From Euglena gracilis (lineage: Eukaryota; Euglenida; Euglenophyceae; Euglenales), in NCBI GenBank assembly GCA_039621445.1, contig CP154954.1, positions 51,727,526-51,791,525 on the forward strand: a DNA stretch of 64,000 nucleotides, in the 5' to 3' direction. Below are positions 23,750 to 35,475 of this stretch, piece by piece. Below the pieces are notes generated by a model that had not been told where the DNA came from, searched no databases, and saw nothing but the letters and a program-made list of their open reading frames with translations. Both the position numbers and the translations under genes were made by a program. Position 1 is the stretch's first letter; every line of letters begins with the position of its first letter.

Positions 23750-24844
23750 ACAACAAATCAGAATTACCACTTACCACCAATTACCACCAGAATTACAATT
23801 ACCACCAGATCACCATTTTGGACAGACAAACAAAACGGCAATCACAGCAGAATCAGAAAATACACGCATTGTCTCGGCTTGCAATAAAAACAAAATGGAG
23901 CAGTTTTGCAGGGACATGCTCAGGTCCAGATTATTAATGCTTCCAATGGCTCATCATCATGCCCTTCCAATGATCTCATTACCCAAGCACATACTTCAAC
24001 AACTGTGAGATCTGAAGCAGAGAAAAATGAAAATTCACAGACAGAATTGTTTGGCAAACCTTTGTCATGGGGAGCTTGGCAATACAAATCCAGATAACAC
24101 AAGGTCGAACTGTTTATGAAGTTGAACTCCACTGCCACTCTTTTAATCCTCCAAATGCCTTCTGCATATCATCCCAGTGAACAATAATTGCAACAAACAT
24201 TTGTGGCAACAATTGAGTTGAAACTCCGTCTCCTTGAGGACCTGCAATGAGCGCTCAGAAGGAACGGCCGCTTGGGTATTTCCTAGTAGGATTCTCCTAT
24301 TTTTTCAGTGAAAATATTGAAATTTTTGAAAATTTTGAAATTTTCTGAAAAAATAAAAATCGTGAAATTTGCCCAGTCTTGCCTGGCCACAATTAAGCAG
24401 GGTTGGGATAAAAGAAAGAACCCTGAAGTTGACCCCTTGCATGGTAACCTTCTGGCGGATGCCAGGGATGACCCTCGTTTTCTAACCGATCGTTTTAAAA
24501 CACGTTTTTTTTCGAAAAAACCCCGTTTTTTTGAAAAAAAACCGGTTTTTTTTACCTTCGCCGCCCCCCGCCGTTTTTTTCAAAAAAATTTTTAGTTTCT
24601 TTTTTCCTTCGCCCCTCGCCCCTCAAGGCATGAGAAGAACACCGCTGTCTGAGTTGGACTCGCCGTCACCTGGAAACTTGCACCTGGGGGACCCGAAAAT
24701 AGACGCCAGTTTCTCACTTTTTTTTGCGCTCTTGGACGCACCGCCTGCCGAGGGCTTTGTTGTTTCCCCCGGCCCCCCAGAGAAAGGACCGTTTTCATGG
24801 ACCCCGGGCTGGAAAAAAAAAACCCCCGGGACAGGGCCCGCCCT
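23750..24844. other. Unique AT-rich DNA, no gene recognised
   Basis: AT-rich sequence with ACCACC/TTACCA repeats near 23,765-23,815 and A/T tracts near 24,310-24,600. No supported gene. Confidence 0.4.
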
Positions 24845-25262
24845 GTGGTGCAAAACTTTTCCCCCAAGATGGGGCACAAAACTGCCCCAAGATGGGGGCA
24901 CAAAACTGCCCCAAGATGGGGCACGAAACTCCCCAAAATGTTGGTGCCAAAGTTGTGCCAGAAAACTGGACCCAAAAAGTTTCCAAAATGTTGCCCCAAC
25001 CTGTGGCACAAAATTCCCGCCATGTGGACACAAGATGTGGCCCCTATCTGTGACGAAGACCCCACAGCTGTGCCAGAAAGCGAGACCCAAAAAGATGTGG
25101 CACCAAAATGTTGCCCACCTGTGGCACCAAATTGCCCCCAAGATGTGCACCAAACTCTGGCCCCAAGATGTGCACTAAATTGGCCAAAATGTGGACAGCA
25201 GAATGGTCCTAAAATGCTTCCCCCGGCTATGGCCAAGATGTGGCCCAAAATGTGGCACCAAA
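24845..25262. repeat. Degenerate minisatellite CAAAACTGCCCCAAGATG
   Basis: Degenerate units of about 24 bp (AAACTGCCCCAAGATGGGG, later AAATGTTGCCCCA) resemble the upstream 24-bp minisatellite in design. ORFs through it are low-complexity artefacts. Confidence 0.65.
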
Positions 25263-25781
25263 CTGGAGGTGAATGTTGAATGTGCTTGGGTGGACAAAAA
25301 ACTGTTTAAGGAGCTTTTCCCAGGGCAAGGCAAAACACAGCTGAAACAGAAACAGCTGAAACATAGGACCAAATTACTTGAAGCACATCATGACGATGGG
25401 CAGCTTGGGAGCTTGATCCTGCACTGTTGTTTGATGGGCAAGCGGTCATCAAACAATGTGAAGACCAACGCCGGGCACAGTGTGGCCAGCAATTCAAATT
25501 CCGACAATTGAAAGCATCGACGTTCAGGGGATACCTGAACGCAGTTGCCCGCATCCATGCGTCATCTCAGCCAGAAACCCTCCAAACCCTCCAAAAAGCG
25601 CCGTCTTGTGTCAGCCGCCCCCACCTGTGCCCGATGTGGTGTGGTTGTTCCCCCACGCTCTCCGTGTCGTGATATGAATCATGTGCGATGTGACGTCTGT
25701 TCATTGTCTTGGTGTTGCGTGAATTTGTGCCACGAGCCCAAACATGGATCGTGGGTGTGTCATTTGTGCAAACCCCGTTAG
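25263..25781 (+). pseudogene. Broken ORF with Cys-rich C-terminus
   Basis: Three overlapping frames carry plausible protein in succession: LFKELFPGQGKTQLKQKQLK, then QLKASTFRGYLNAVARIHAS, then CARCGVVVPP with CDVCSLSWCCVNLC and CHLC. The last part has eight or more Cys in C-x2-C pairs and could bind zinc, as at the ends of some DDE transposases. The frame changes imply introns or decay. It is duplicated at 45734-46252. Confidence 0.3.
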
Positions 25782-26777
25782 TGTGTCCCCATCCGATCTT
25801 CCCTAGCACAGCGCTGTTCGTCGTTGCACTCGTCGTGCACCGACTTCGTCCCTCCTCGTGTGCCATTCCATCATCTGTCTGCTCTCCACTTGGGTTCGAA
25901 GCAATTCAAAGTGATTCAAAATAATTATGTTCTTTGTTTGAAAGGTCTTAAATTTTGGGAGAAAACCCTGAACACAGCAATATCCCCTGTTTTTTTTTGT
26001 CTTCACCTTACCACGAAAAACAGGGCATATTGCCGGGTTAAGAAAATATGCCCTGTTTTCCGTGTTCATAGCCACGAAATACAGGGCAGGCGCCGGGCCT
26101 CTAAACACGGTTACAACAAAATCCCTTGTGTGTGCAACTCCTTTTGTGTGTATGTTCCGCTAATTTTGTATGCCGCGCACTTTTTGATAACAACCGACCC
26201 ACAACCGAGGGCGCCGAGGGCGACCGTGGGCTGACCATGGTCGACCCCCATTGGCTGATCCTATATTGTACGGTGGACACAGGCACGGGCATCTCCTGAA
26301 AGAAAACAGTGAGGAAAGTCGGGGTCAGGAAAGTCGGAATGTCCGCTGGTCGCGAGGCAGTGTTTGTATTTCAATTTTTTTGAGATTCATGAAAATATTG
26401 AAATCTTGCAATAAAACCGTGCAAATTTCACGTTACTGAAATTTCAGGCCTTTTGAAACCGTGTTTTGGGGCTTTGGCTTCCCGAAACTGCGGGAACCGG
26501 TGTTCAGAACGCCGGTTCGGACGGGAAGACGAGCTTTTGAGGATTTGGCCCAAGTTGTAGGCAATCACCAGAATATTCATCCTTTGGCTCTGCAATAAAT
26601 TTTGCCCGTCAAGTCGTATAACCGCAAAATTTCTGCCTCAGATACTACAGGCCCCTTCCTCAGCCTTTTGCTTCTTCTCCCGAAGAGAAGCAGCACTGAA
26701 AAATGCACAAAATTTTGGATAACGCGGTTGCACCGAAGGCACAAAAGAGCCGACACAGGATGGTGCTTCCCTATACC
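25782..26777. other. Unique AT-rich DNA, no gene recognised
   Basis: Contains short direct repeats of ACAGGGCATATTGCCGGGTTA type near 26,010-26,100 and dispersed ACGCCGGTTCGG units. No supported gene. Confidence 0.35.
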
Positions 26778-27053
26778 CTATATAGCATGGCCAGTGCATT
26801 GACCATCGTGGTCAATGAATGTGGAGGGAAACCATGAACGGTCCTGGACCTTGGCATTGGCACAAATTTCTTTTCGCTGGACGGCGGTTGCCTCTTGCTT
26901 CTCGTCACCCCTATCAAAAATGCACATGACTTTTACCTTCCAAAAGGCAAATGCCAAGAGCCAATTGTCCAGTGTGTCAAATGTTACCCCACGTAGTTCA
27001 CAAACCTTTTGGAAATCCCGCGCAGCTGTCCCCAAACAAAAGTTGGCCGGCAT
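26778..27053 (-). pseudogene. Coding-like fragment, unknown
   Basis: The leftward frame is of natural composition (RDFQKVCELRGVTFDTLDNW, LLAFAFWKVKVMCIFDRGDE). It is duplicated at 47250-47525. No family was recognised; it may be an exon or transposon remnant. Confidence 0.3.
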
Positions 27054-28380
27054 TCTGCTGTTGTCTGAGGTGCGACGGCAGCCTCTAAACCAGCAAAAAA
27101 TTCAGCTGGTGTGTGGGGGGGGGGGGTTGGGGCAGCGCATTAGTGCAGACGGCACCAACCTGGCCGGCGTACATTTAGAAGAAATCTACATGGAGGAGTC
27201 ACAAATGAGTGCGTTCATGAACGCCGGTTTGGGCGGGAAGCTAGAGCCCCTAAAACACGGTTTCAACAGCTATATGTCCATAACACCGGTTCGGGCGTGA
27301 CGCCGTGGGACAGAACACCGGTTCGGGCTGCCGTCCGAACTCCCTGTGCATTTATTTCAGAAAAAAGCTGCAAAAAACTGCAAAAAAAAACTGCAAAAAA
27401 CTGCAAAAACTGCACGTTTCATACAGGCGGCAGTTTATGATACGAGAACTGTGTCCATGACACCGGTTCGGGCGTGAAGCCGTGGGACAGAACACCAAGG
27501 GGAGCATGCCGTCGGCCAGCCGTGTGACTCACAGGAAAATGACCCGAGCCAGAGCCTTGCAATGCAGAAGCCGTTTCGCTGTCAATCTCCCTTCAAGGTG
27601 ATGTTCATCGTTGGTGGAGGTTGCATTCAGGGTTGACGTTTTTTTGATTTTTAAAAAAGACAAAAAACATGTTTTTTTTAAAAAAACGCAAAAAAAACAT
27701 GTTTTTTTGAAAAAGCAAAAATTGACCTTTTTCCTTGCGAAATGGCCATTTTTTGAGGAAAAAGTTCTAAAGTTATGTTTTTGGTCATCAAAGTGGCGTT
27801 TTTTTTTTAGTTTTTCCAGACCCTTCATCCAAAAATACTAAAATGATGGTTCATGTGAAAGCCATCACCCTTTACGGACTGCGAAGCTGCAGAGAAAAAA
27901 ATGACCTTTTCCTTTTAAAAAAACGTTCAAAAATTTTTTTCACCCAAACCCTCCATAACGTTTTTTTTGTTTTTTTTAAAAAAAACATTTTTTTTAAAAA
28001 AATTTAAAAAAAACATATTTTTTTTTAAAAAAACATTTTTTTTTTTTGTTTCAGAAAAAACAAGCCGTCAACCTTGGTTGCATTTTTGCCCATTTGAAGT
28101 CATTTTTCGTCAATTTTTGTCAAATTTGCCAATTTTGGATCTTTTTTGACCAATTCTGACCATTTCGGCCTATTTTTGGGCATAGCTGGCACTTCGTTTA
28201 AAACGAAGTCAAAAAAAAGCACGTTTTCTTAAAAAAAAACATGTTTTTTTAAAAAAAACAAAAAAAACGCCATTGAGGGTCCAGGGCAAAAATTTTTTTG
28301 CCTTTAATTTTAGCTTTTTTTTGCCCATCCTCAGGCAGAGAAAGACACCAAATTTGGGATGTTTCAAGTTGGTACCGTGC
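27054..28380. other. A/T-tract-rich DNA
   Basis: Alternating A and T runs (for example 27,640-27,730 and 27,960-28,060), CTGCAAAAAA repeats and dispersed ACACCGGTTCGGGC units. ORFs rich in Lys, Phe and Asn are artefacts. Confidence 0.5.
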
Positions 28381-28389
28381 GGCGTGGAA

Positions 28390-28800
28390 AGGTCTTATGA
28401 GCACCGCTGGTCGTCTGTTGAAAAGAGCTTTCGATCGAGGGGTAACTTGGTAACTTGGCACCCTAACGTTGCACGCAGCCCGAGATACGCTCGCGATCGT
28501 CGGATCGGCCAGAATCTGAGTCGAAATTTGTCGCAATTTTCAGTGATTTTTGGTTTAAGATGCTTAATACAGCCGGCGCCCCTATTTTTTGAAACGTTTT
28601 GACACATTCTTGAAACGTTTTGACAGAGCTTTTGAAATATTTTGACGGTATTCAGGAAATTTTTTGACAAGGTTTTTGGACGTTGCTGTGCACAATTTTT
28701 GAAATATTTTGACAAAATCTTTGAAATGTTTTGACAAAATCTTTCAAACAAATTTGACAAAATCTTTGAGACTTTTTGACAAATTTTTGGTGCATCTCCA
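28390..28800. repeat. Flanking repeat: GAAAAGAGCTTTCGATCGAGGGG segment plus TTTTGACAAAATCTTTGAAA array
   Basis: A segment containing AAAAGAGCTTTCGATCGAGG and CTCGCGATCG is followed by a degenerate TTTTGACAAAATCTTTGAAA array. The related segment at 34590-34725 is in the same orientation, and an inverted TTTTGTCAAA array lies at 34335-34500. The pair brackets the transposase region. Confidence 0.6.
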
Positions 28801-28876
28801 TGTCGTTGTACGACCAACGTCTGTCCCGCAGGATGCCTCGTCTGAGCGTACCAGGCAGGCTTGTGCTTAGTCGGGT

Positions 28877-29145
28877 GCCTACCCCACGGGGGGGGGGGGG
28901 GGGGGCTAGGGGCAGGCACCCCATAGCACCCGATCCGACCCCCCCCCCCCGGGGGGGGGGGGGGTTTGGGGGTGCCTGCCCCTAGCAGGCACCCCCCTCC
29001 GACCCCGGCGCCGAAGGCGCCGGGGGTCCGGAAAAGGCCATTTTCAATGAAAATTTTCTGGGTCCGGCCCGGACCCCTATCCCCCCGGGGGGGGGGTGTG
29101 CCTGCTAGGGGCAGGCACCCTATAGCACCCACCCCCCCCGGTTGG
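28877..29145. repeat. Fold-back cluster of CTAGGGGCAGGCACCC units with long G/C runs
   Basis: CTAGGGGCAGGCACCC occurs directly at about 28,906 and 29,106 and inverted at about 28,970. C and G runs of 8-18 lie between, with a central GGCGCCGAAGGCGCC hairpin. It looks like a nested fold-back element. Confidence 0.65.
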
Positions 29146-30985
29146 TAAGCACAAGCATGGTACCAGGCATTTGCTTACCGGAGGAAGCCAAACTTCACAG
29201 TGGGGTAAAGTCATCCAGGCGCAACTTCGAGGGTTTTAATTACGCGCAGAGGCCGCGTTCGCGAGGTTTATGCACGACATGCCCGCCCGGGGGTTGATGG
29301 TCGGCCTGGAATCCCAACCAGGTCTAAAGGGGCAGGGCCAGGGTGCCGTAATCATCGCAGCACAGCAGCGCCGCGTAGCACTGTGCGACAGCGAATCAAT
29401 GCCAGTCAGTTATGTGATTTCTCTTTAAGTTCGGCTTATTGAAGCCGCCAGTACTTTTGAACTTCTTTGAAGTGGTTAATTTCTCCGGTTTTCTGTGATT
29501 TAATTTTTTTGTTATTTTGCGGCCAGGGAAAAAATTTTTAGCTGATGACAGAAGATGGCGCCCCACCCTTTTGGGGGGGGGGGGCATAACCTTTTTCTTT
29601 GGGGGGGGGCAAAAAAATTCCCGAAATGCCTCAATTTTTGCCAAACAGGAAAAAACGCAGAAAAAAAAATTAGCATTTGGACAACAGAATCACCCGAAGA
29701 AATGCATCCCGAGAGAACGCCCGCACACACAAAAAAACAGGGGAACTCGCACTTGCAGTCCCGTGAGAGTGCCGAAGTGACACTGCTGCCATTAAAACGA
29801 TGCAGCCCGACGCGCACCAGCGGAAATACCACTGCAGTCTGCCACAGGTCACTCCAGGGGGGGGGGGACGCAACACGGACAATAGAAAAACATGCCCCAA
29901 AAAACCAGCGGAAGGATGAAAAAATGCAAAACCCCCCAAAAAATTCAGCTGGGGACAGAACGTGGAAAAATGCAACTTCCGCCCAGGATGACTTTGCCAT
30001 TTTCTGCAAAAAAGGCGAATTTCTTTTGAAATTATCAAAAAAACGTTCACAGGGGGGGGGTTGGCTCCTGCACGCGGTGGGGGGGGGGAGCTGTCCGCAC
30101 CCACAGGGGGGGGGGGGAGCGGCCTGGTTGCGGATGTAGATGAAGAGGATGGACCATGACTTCGCACGCACACCATCAGCATTGTACCCGGTAAACAGGC
30201 TCCTTTTTAAGACCGGGGGGGGGGAGGCCCCCTCCCCCAGCCACCCTGGGTGGCGCGGGACCCCGGGGGGGGGGACCCAATTTCGCGGCCGTTAAAGGCA
30301 ATCTTCAAAAATTTTCGGCGATTGAGGGCCGAAAACATGTACCTGGCACCTGGGTGGGTCTGGACCCGGACCTACCGACCCGCCCTCCCTCCCCCCAGGG
30401 GGTCGGGTGAAGCCCGCTGGGAAACAGATAAACAGATAAAAAATGTCGACCCTGGAACAACCCCCCCCCCAACCTGGAACCCCCCCACGAGGATAACGGT
30501 GGAAAGCCATGTGTGCCGGCTGCACCACAGGCGTCCAGCGTATAGGGAGGACTCCAGGGGCGTACTGCCACTGCCAGCCCAAAATAGATAAACGTTAGGA
30601 ACAGGCACCCAGCGCAGATGGAAGCGGGCGAGAAAAATCATAAAAACGATGACGACCGTGAGAGCCCATTATGACCCGGATGGCCATGATGCCCCAGATT
30701 CACCATGCAGACCCCTGCCCCAGATCAGCACGTCAGCCACATTGGCCCCAAACCCCGAGCAATCGCCAGCCATGATCAAACCGGCTGCCTGAACACAACC
30801 CCTGCAGCGCAGGGGCAGGGGCTGTCCTTCGACAGCGCAGGCCCAGCGCCAAGCGTCTCTGCAAAAGGCATCTGGGGGGGGGGGCATTTCATTTCATTTG
30901 GGGTTACTGCAAACCGACCAGTCAATTTTTTTTGGGAGGGAGGTGAACAAAACCGTCACACAGACCGCACAGAACCCCTCAGCAG
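29146..30985. other. Host-type DNA with G runs, no supported gene
   Basis: Many G runs of 8-11. A TTTTCGGCG hairpin variant at 30,285-30,345 is an inverted copy of the sequence at 39,870-39,930. No supported gene. Confidence 0.4.
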
Positions 30986-33446
30986 ATGTCTGACCGCCAG
31001 AGACGCTCGTCCAGGATGTCCTGCTGAACTGCATTGGAAGACTGGCTGACCTCCTGCGCACAGTCCTGGGGACCGTCGTCCATGTCGGTGTCGCTGTGAT
31101 CCTCATCTGTCTCGTCCAGCACAGGTGCGTCAGCGTCTGCACCGGCGCCAGGCAGCATGGACACGTCAGCGTCTGCCTCAGGGCCAGCGGCAGGAAGGTA
31201 GATGACATCTGGGGTGGCCAGCAGGGTGCAGTCGACGTTCGCTGGTACCCGCTCCAACGCGGACACCCAGCTGCTCACCAACCAGGAGGGCAGGCGCGGA
31301 TGTTGGTAGCAAAGGGCCGGCCACCCGGTCACCGGGGGGGGGGGGGAAGACGCCACTTTTAAAAAGCAGTCAGTCACCCAATCGGCGCCTTGGTTGGAGA
31401 AAGCTGATGACCCACTGCAGAACACACCGCTTCATGGTGTGCTCCCTGCAGTCCAGCCTCTGCCCCACCGGCAGAGTGCCATGCTGCTCGGCCAGCACAT
31501 GCTGCACCACGCGGAGCTTCGACTGACTGCGCAGCCAGCTGCGCAAATTGAGGTTCAGGCTCTGGTCTCCTGGATTCTGACGATGTGAACGTTGGGGCAG
31601 CGTGAACCACATGTACATACCAGCTGCAGGGCTCAATGACCAGACAAAATGGAAACAGTCTGAAAAAGAAAGTGTCAGGAAATGCAGTGAATCCTGTCCG
31701 GGGAACTGAGGAAGCATTCTCAATTCGTTCGCCACGACCTCACCATGTGGCTGGACCATTCCCTCCACCTCGTGCGAGGAGACGTTGTCGAGCACCAGAA
31801 CTGCCGGTTCAGCAGCATCCAAAGCCAGTTCGGTGCGGAGGTCGCTGAGGCGCTTGTGCAGGAAACGCAGCAGCGTGAGGAAGGTGTCCCGTGTCGAATC
31901 CATGCAATTGCCAACGCATCCAAACCCCAGGGGGGGGGACTGGTGAACATGGGCTCAGCACAGAAAGAAAACCGAGCGGTGCACTTGGAACCAAAGCACC
32001 TCCCCCCCCCTAAAGCAACGGGATGGTCTGGACTTTTTTCGGGGCGTTCTCCATCAGGATGGCGTCGGGCATACCCTCAACGCCAGTAGGTTGGCACTTC
32101 GTGGTTGCCTGCAGGGGGTGCTGCACCATAACCTCCAGAAAATAGCAGCCAGTAAAAACACCCTCTGTTCTTCCCACGCCATATCAACTGGATTGCCAGC
32201 ATGCATCCGCTGCGTGAGAAGCACGGGGTCGCTGTAATCTGCCGACGATCTGAGGACCGCGTCATGGAGACTCGTTTGTCATGGCCATCTGTGAAAGTCC
32301 CTCGCAGGCGGGGGAAGTAGGGTAGGAGACGGAGAATTGCTTTGGCCAACAGATTGCCAAACAGCACGGGAACAAACGGAAACACCTTCCATTCTCTCCA
32401 CATGCTCCAAAAACCAAAAAACCTGCCTGGACTTTTTTTCCATTTATTACAGTTTTCTGAAAAGTTCTCTCATGCTGGCTGAGCGTGTGTTGTCACCTGT
32501 CACCTGCAAGCAATTGTGCGAGTAGGGTGTCTCGTCGATGGCCACCTGCAGCTCCGCGCGTATCCCGGTGCTCGGTACACCGTAGCGGCCGGGATGGCGG
32601 ACAAAATCAGCAAATTTTGTCCGCCATATGTCATCCTTCTGCCTCAGGCTTTTTTCCGAATTTTACACTTTTGCACGGTAGATTTTTGGAAAATTTGCAA
32701 AAATAAGCCTGGTCTCCAGCTCGGCGGGTGTATCCACCCTGTCGCTGCTGCCTGCACGTAACCTTGTCAATCCAACCCACGCTTTTGCTGTTTTCAGGGC
32801 GGGGGGGGTCATACAGTTGCTTACCGACCCCCGGGGGGTGGGTCACTCCACTTTTTTAAAAACTAGTCAATCACTCACCATCAAAAAAACCACCCAGTCA
32901 CCACCCCCCCCGGCCATTTCATTTCTCATTTGGCCGAGAATGGAGTACAGCACAGGCATGGCTCATTTCGCTTCCGGAAGGATTTCACCCAGTCTGCTGT
33001 CAGTTTGGGGGGGTCACCACTGCCCCCCCGCTGCATCACCGCCTGGGCCATCAAGGTCAAGGTCTCCCGGTCCACCACGGCTCCCCTGCTGCGGGCCCTG
33101 CTGACCAGCTGCATCACCTGCATCTCCTGCTGGTTCGTGAGATGCTTTGGCCGGCCCATCGGGTTGAGGCCACGTTCGCAGGCCACTGCCTGCGCCCACC
33201 CGCGCAGCGTACTGAGGGGGGGGGCCGCTGCCCCCATTTGTAATTTCAGGGCCCGGTAGGACCGTCCGAGGTTGTTGTACAGGTCGAGGATGTGCTCCTT
33301 CTTCTTCTGCTCCCACTGCCGCCAGCGACGACGGGTTGGCTTCTGCCCGACCCGTAGGCGGTCCCTTTGGGCCGATATGGCGGCCAGCTCCTTGTCCACG
33401 GCGTCTTGTTTGTTGCGGACGATGAACTGGTCCATGCTGCAGGGCC
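30986..33446 (-). pseudogene. pogo/Tigger-like DDE transposase gene with introns, first copy
   Basis: Read leftward, a pyrimidine tract and CTTTCAG acceptor at 33446 precede an ATG at 33435 (MDQFIVRNKQDAVDKELAAI). This exon ends in a CENP-B/pogo-type helix-turn-helix: GRPKHLTNQQEMQVMQLV, DRETLTLMAQAV, W and FRKRN. Near 32120-32340 DKRVSMTRSSDRRQITATPC and LAIQLIWRGK match the first catalytic strand. Near 31770-31903 AVLVLDNVSSHE gives the second catalytic Asp. An Asp/Glu-rich tail follows (31000-31300). The frame changes between blocks, consistent with GT-AG introns (GTATGT donor near 31620) or decay. It cuts and pastes DNA when intact. Confidence 0.6.
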
Positions 33447-33449
33447 TGA

Positions 33450-34334
33450 AAGAGAAGGAGGAGAGAGAGAGATGTGGACAGAGAAAGAAAAAAGACAGCG
33501 ACAAAAGACAAACAAGGAATCAATATTTTTTTTGAATACATCATGGGAAGCACATCATGGCCGACCGACATCCTGTGAAAAAACGCGAATATTTGGGCGA
33601 ACATTTGGTGAGTCCTAAAGCCGTAAGGGTTAAAAGTTGAATGCGGCCAAAAGACGTCAGGGTTTATACACGGAATCAGGCCGTGTTCGCCAGGTTTATA
33701 CACGTCAAAATTTCAGTGCGGATTAAAAGGATTCTGACATTAGGCCCCGCGGAATATGGCCACATCCGGTAAGGGACTGCAATACCCCCCCCCGGGGGGG
33801 GGCTGGACTGCAGCTAGTCCAAATTTGGCTAGTGGGTTTTCTAGCAGACCCCCGCTGGGGGGTCTGCTAGCAGGGCTAGCTAGTGGAAATTTTTTTCCCA
33901 GTGACCGGCGCGAAGCGGCGGAATTTTTTTTGGGACCCCAAAAAGGCCAAGAATGCCCCTTTTTGGCCATTTTTTGGGAATTTTTGGAACAAAATCAGCC
34001 AAAAACCTGCTAAAACCCTCATTTTTCCAGTCCGAGGGACCCCCGGACCCCCCCCCCCCCCCGGGGAGGGAGGGGTCAAGCTAGTGCACCGGCGCCGCGG
34101 TCCCCGCCCCTGGGCTCCCCCTAACTCTTGGCCCAAACACAGTTCTTGACACAGTAGAAGAGGGAGGAGGCATTCCACTTTCATCAGTTCCATCCACCAT
34201 TTCACATTCTTTGTTGGTGTAGTCTATTTTTAAGATTAACATCCTGTAGCACAATGAACGTGACTCTTCCTCCCATTCCACCAGTGACAAATGTCCCCCC
34301 CCAGAAAAATGCGGATGCCCAAAAATCGCGCCCA
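33450..34334. other. Transposon flank, no supported gene
   Basis: Contains CTAGC-rich inverted repeats (GCTAGTGG, CTAGCAGACCCCCG) at 33,815-33,890 and a GGCGCGAAGCGGCGGAA hairpin variant. No supported gene. Confidence 0.4.
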
Positions 34335-34725
34335 CAATGGATCAAAGATTTTGTCCAGAACGCTCCAAAAATTTTGTCAAAATATTTCTGGAATTGGTCA
34401 AAATCTTCCTAAAATTTTGTCAAAAAATTCCAAAGATCTTGTCAAAAAATTTCAAAAATCGAGTCAAATTCGTGTCAAAGATTTTGTCATTCTTGACTCA
34501 AGAATACGGGCGTTAGCTGTAAACCTTACAGAAACGTTTTTCCTCTTCGAATCAACGACCTGAGGGTGAAATTAGGATTCCCCACTGACAGAACATAAGA
34601 GCTCCAGGCGACGTGGCTGAATTTGGTGGTGATCGCCAGTCGTCTGATGAAAAGAGCTTTCGATCGAGGGGTGATTTTATACCTGGACGATTGACACAGC
34701 CAGAAATACCCTCGCGATCGCCGGA
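34335..34725. repeat. Right flanking repeat of the transposase region
   Basis: An inverted TTTTGTCAAAATATTTC array (34335-34500) and a segment related to 28390-28505 (34590-34725). They mirror the left flank about 6 kb away. Confidence 0.55.
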
Positions 34726-34860
34726 ATTTGGTGAAGTGCAAAGTGGTGTGACATTGCAGTTCACTGGTCGGAGATTGGTCCTGGGAGTGTCCTTTGGCCG
34801 AAGGGTGGGGACGCCGGTTCTGTCCTGAGCCCGGCGTCTCTAAAACGCCGGCTTAAACAA

Positions 34861-34977
34861 GAGGTGTCGGTCGCCGGTTCTGTCCAAAGCCCGGCGTTCC
34901 AAACGCCGGTTCCGTCCGAAGGACGGAACCGGCGTTTGGAACGCCGGGCTTTGGACAGAACCGGCGTCCGACACCTC
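34861..34977. repeat. 117-bp near-perfect palindrome, first copy
   Basis: Two 57-bp arms around a 3-nt loop (GAA at 34918-34920). The arms are built from ACGCCGG, TTCTGTCCAAAGC and TTCCAAACGCCGG units and differ at only one or two positions. More ACGCCGG/CCGGCGT units occur just left (34817-34855) and at 35,755-35,885. Confidence 0.85.
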
Positions 34978-35039
34978 TTTTTTGTAGTAGAGTGCAAGGG
35001 TGAACCAATCTTAGCCAGGGGGGGGGAAATGCGCTCGCC

Positions 35040-35475
35040 CGGCCTCGGAAAAAATGCGCAAAAATGCGCAAAACTGCGCAAAAAAATGCGCAAAAAATGC
35101 GCATTTTTGGAAAAAATGCGCAAAAATGTGCAAAATCCGAGAAAAAATGCGCAAAAATCACGAAAATGCAAAAATTTCCCAAAAACATGCAAAAATGGCA
35201 CCAAATTTGAAGAAATTATGGAGAATAATGAGGAAAATGTACGTTTCAAAAAAAGTCAAAATTTTCAAATTTTTGCAAAAAATTGCAAAAATGGTCAAAA
35301 AATGCGAAAATTTTGGAAAATCACGAAAAAATGTGCCAAAAAGCAAAAAAATGTGCTAAAAAAAGCGAAAAAATGCGCAAAAAATGCGAAAAAATGCGCA
35401 AAAATGCGCATTTTTGGAAAATTTGAAAAAATGCGCAAAAAATGCGCAAAAATGCGAAAAAATGCGAAACGCATT
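35040..35475. repeat. AAAAATGCGC microsatellite-like array
   Basis: Short units of AAAAATGCGC, degenerate in the middle (35,160-35,340). The Lys/Asn/Cys-rich ORF through it is an artefact. Confidence 0.8.

Noticed and set aside
22593-24008. Repeat proteins of 283-471 aa from the 24-bp minisatellite, on both strands
   Set aside because: All six frames are open, so openness carries no information; no start, splice or domain evidence for any of them.
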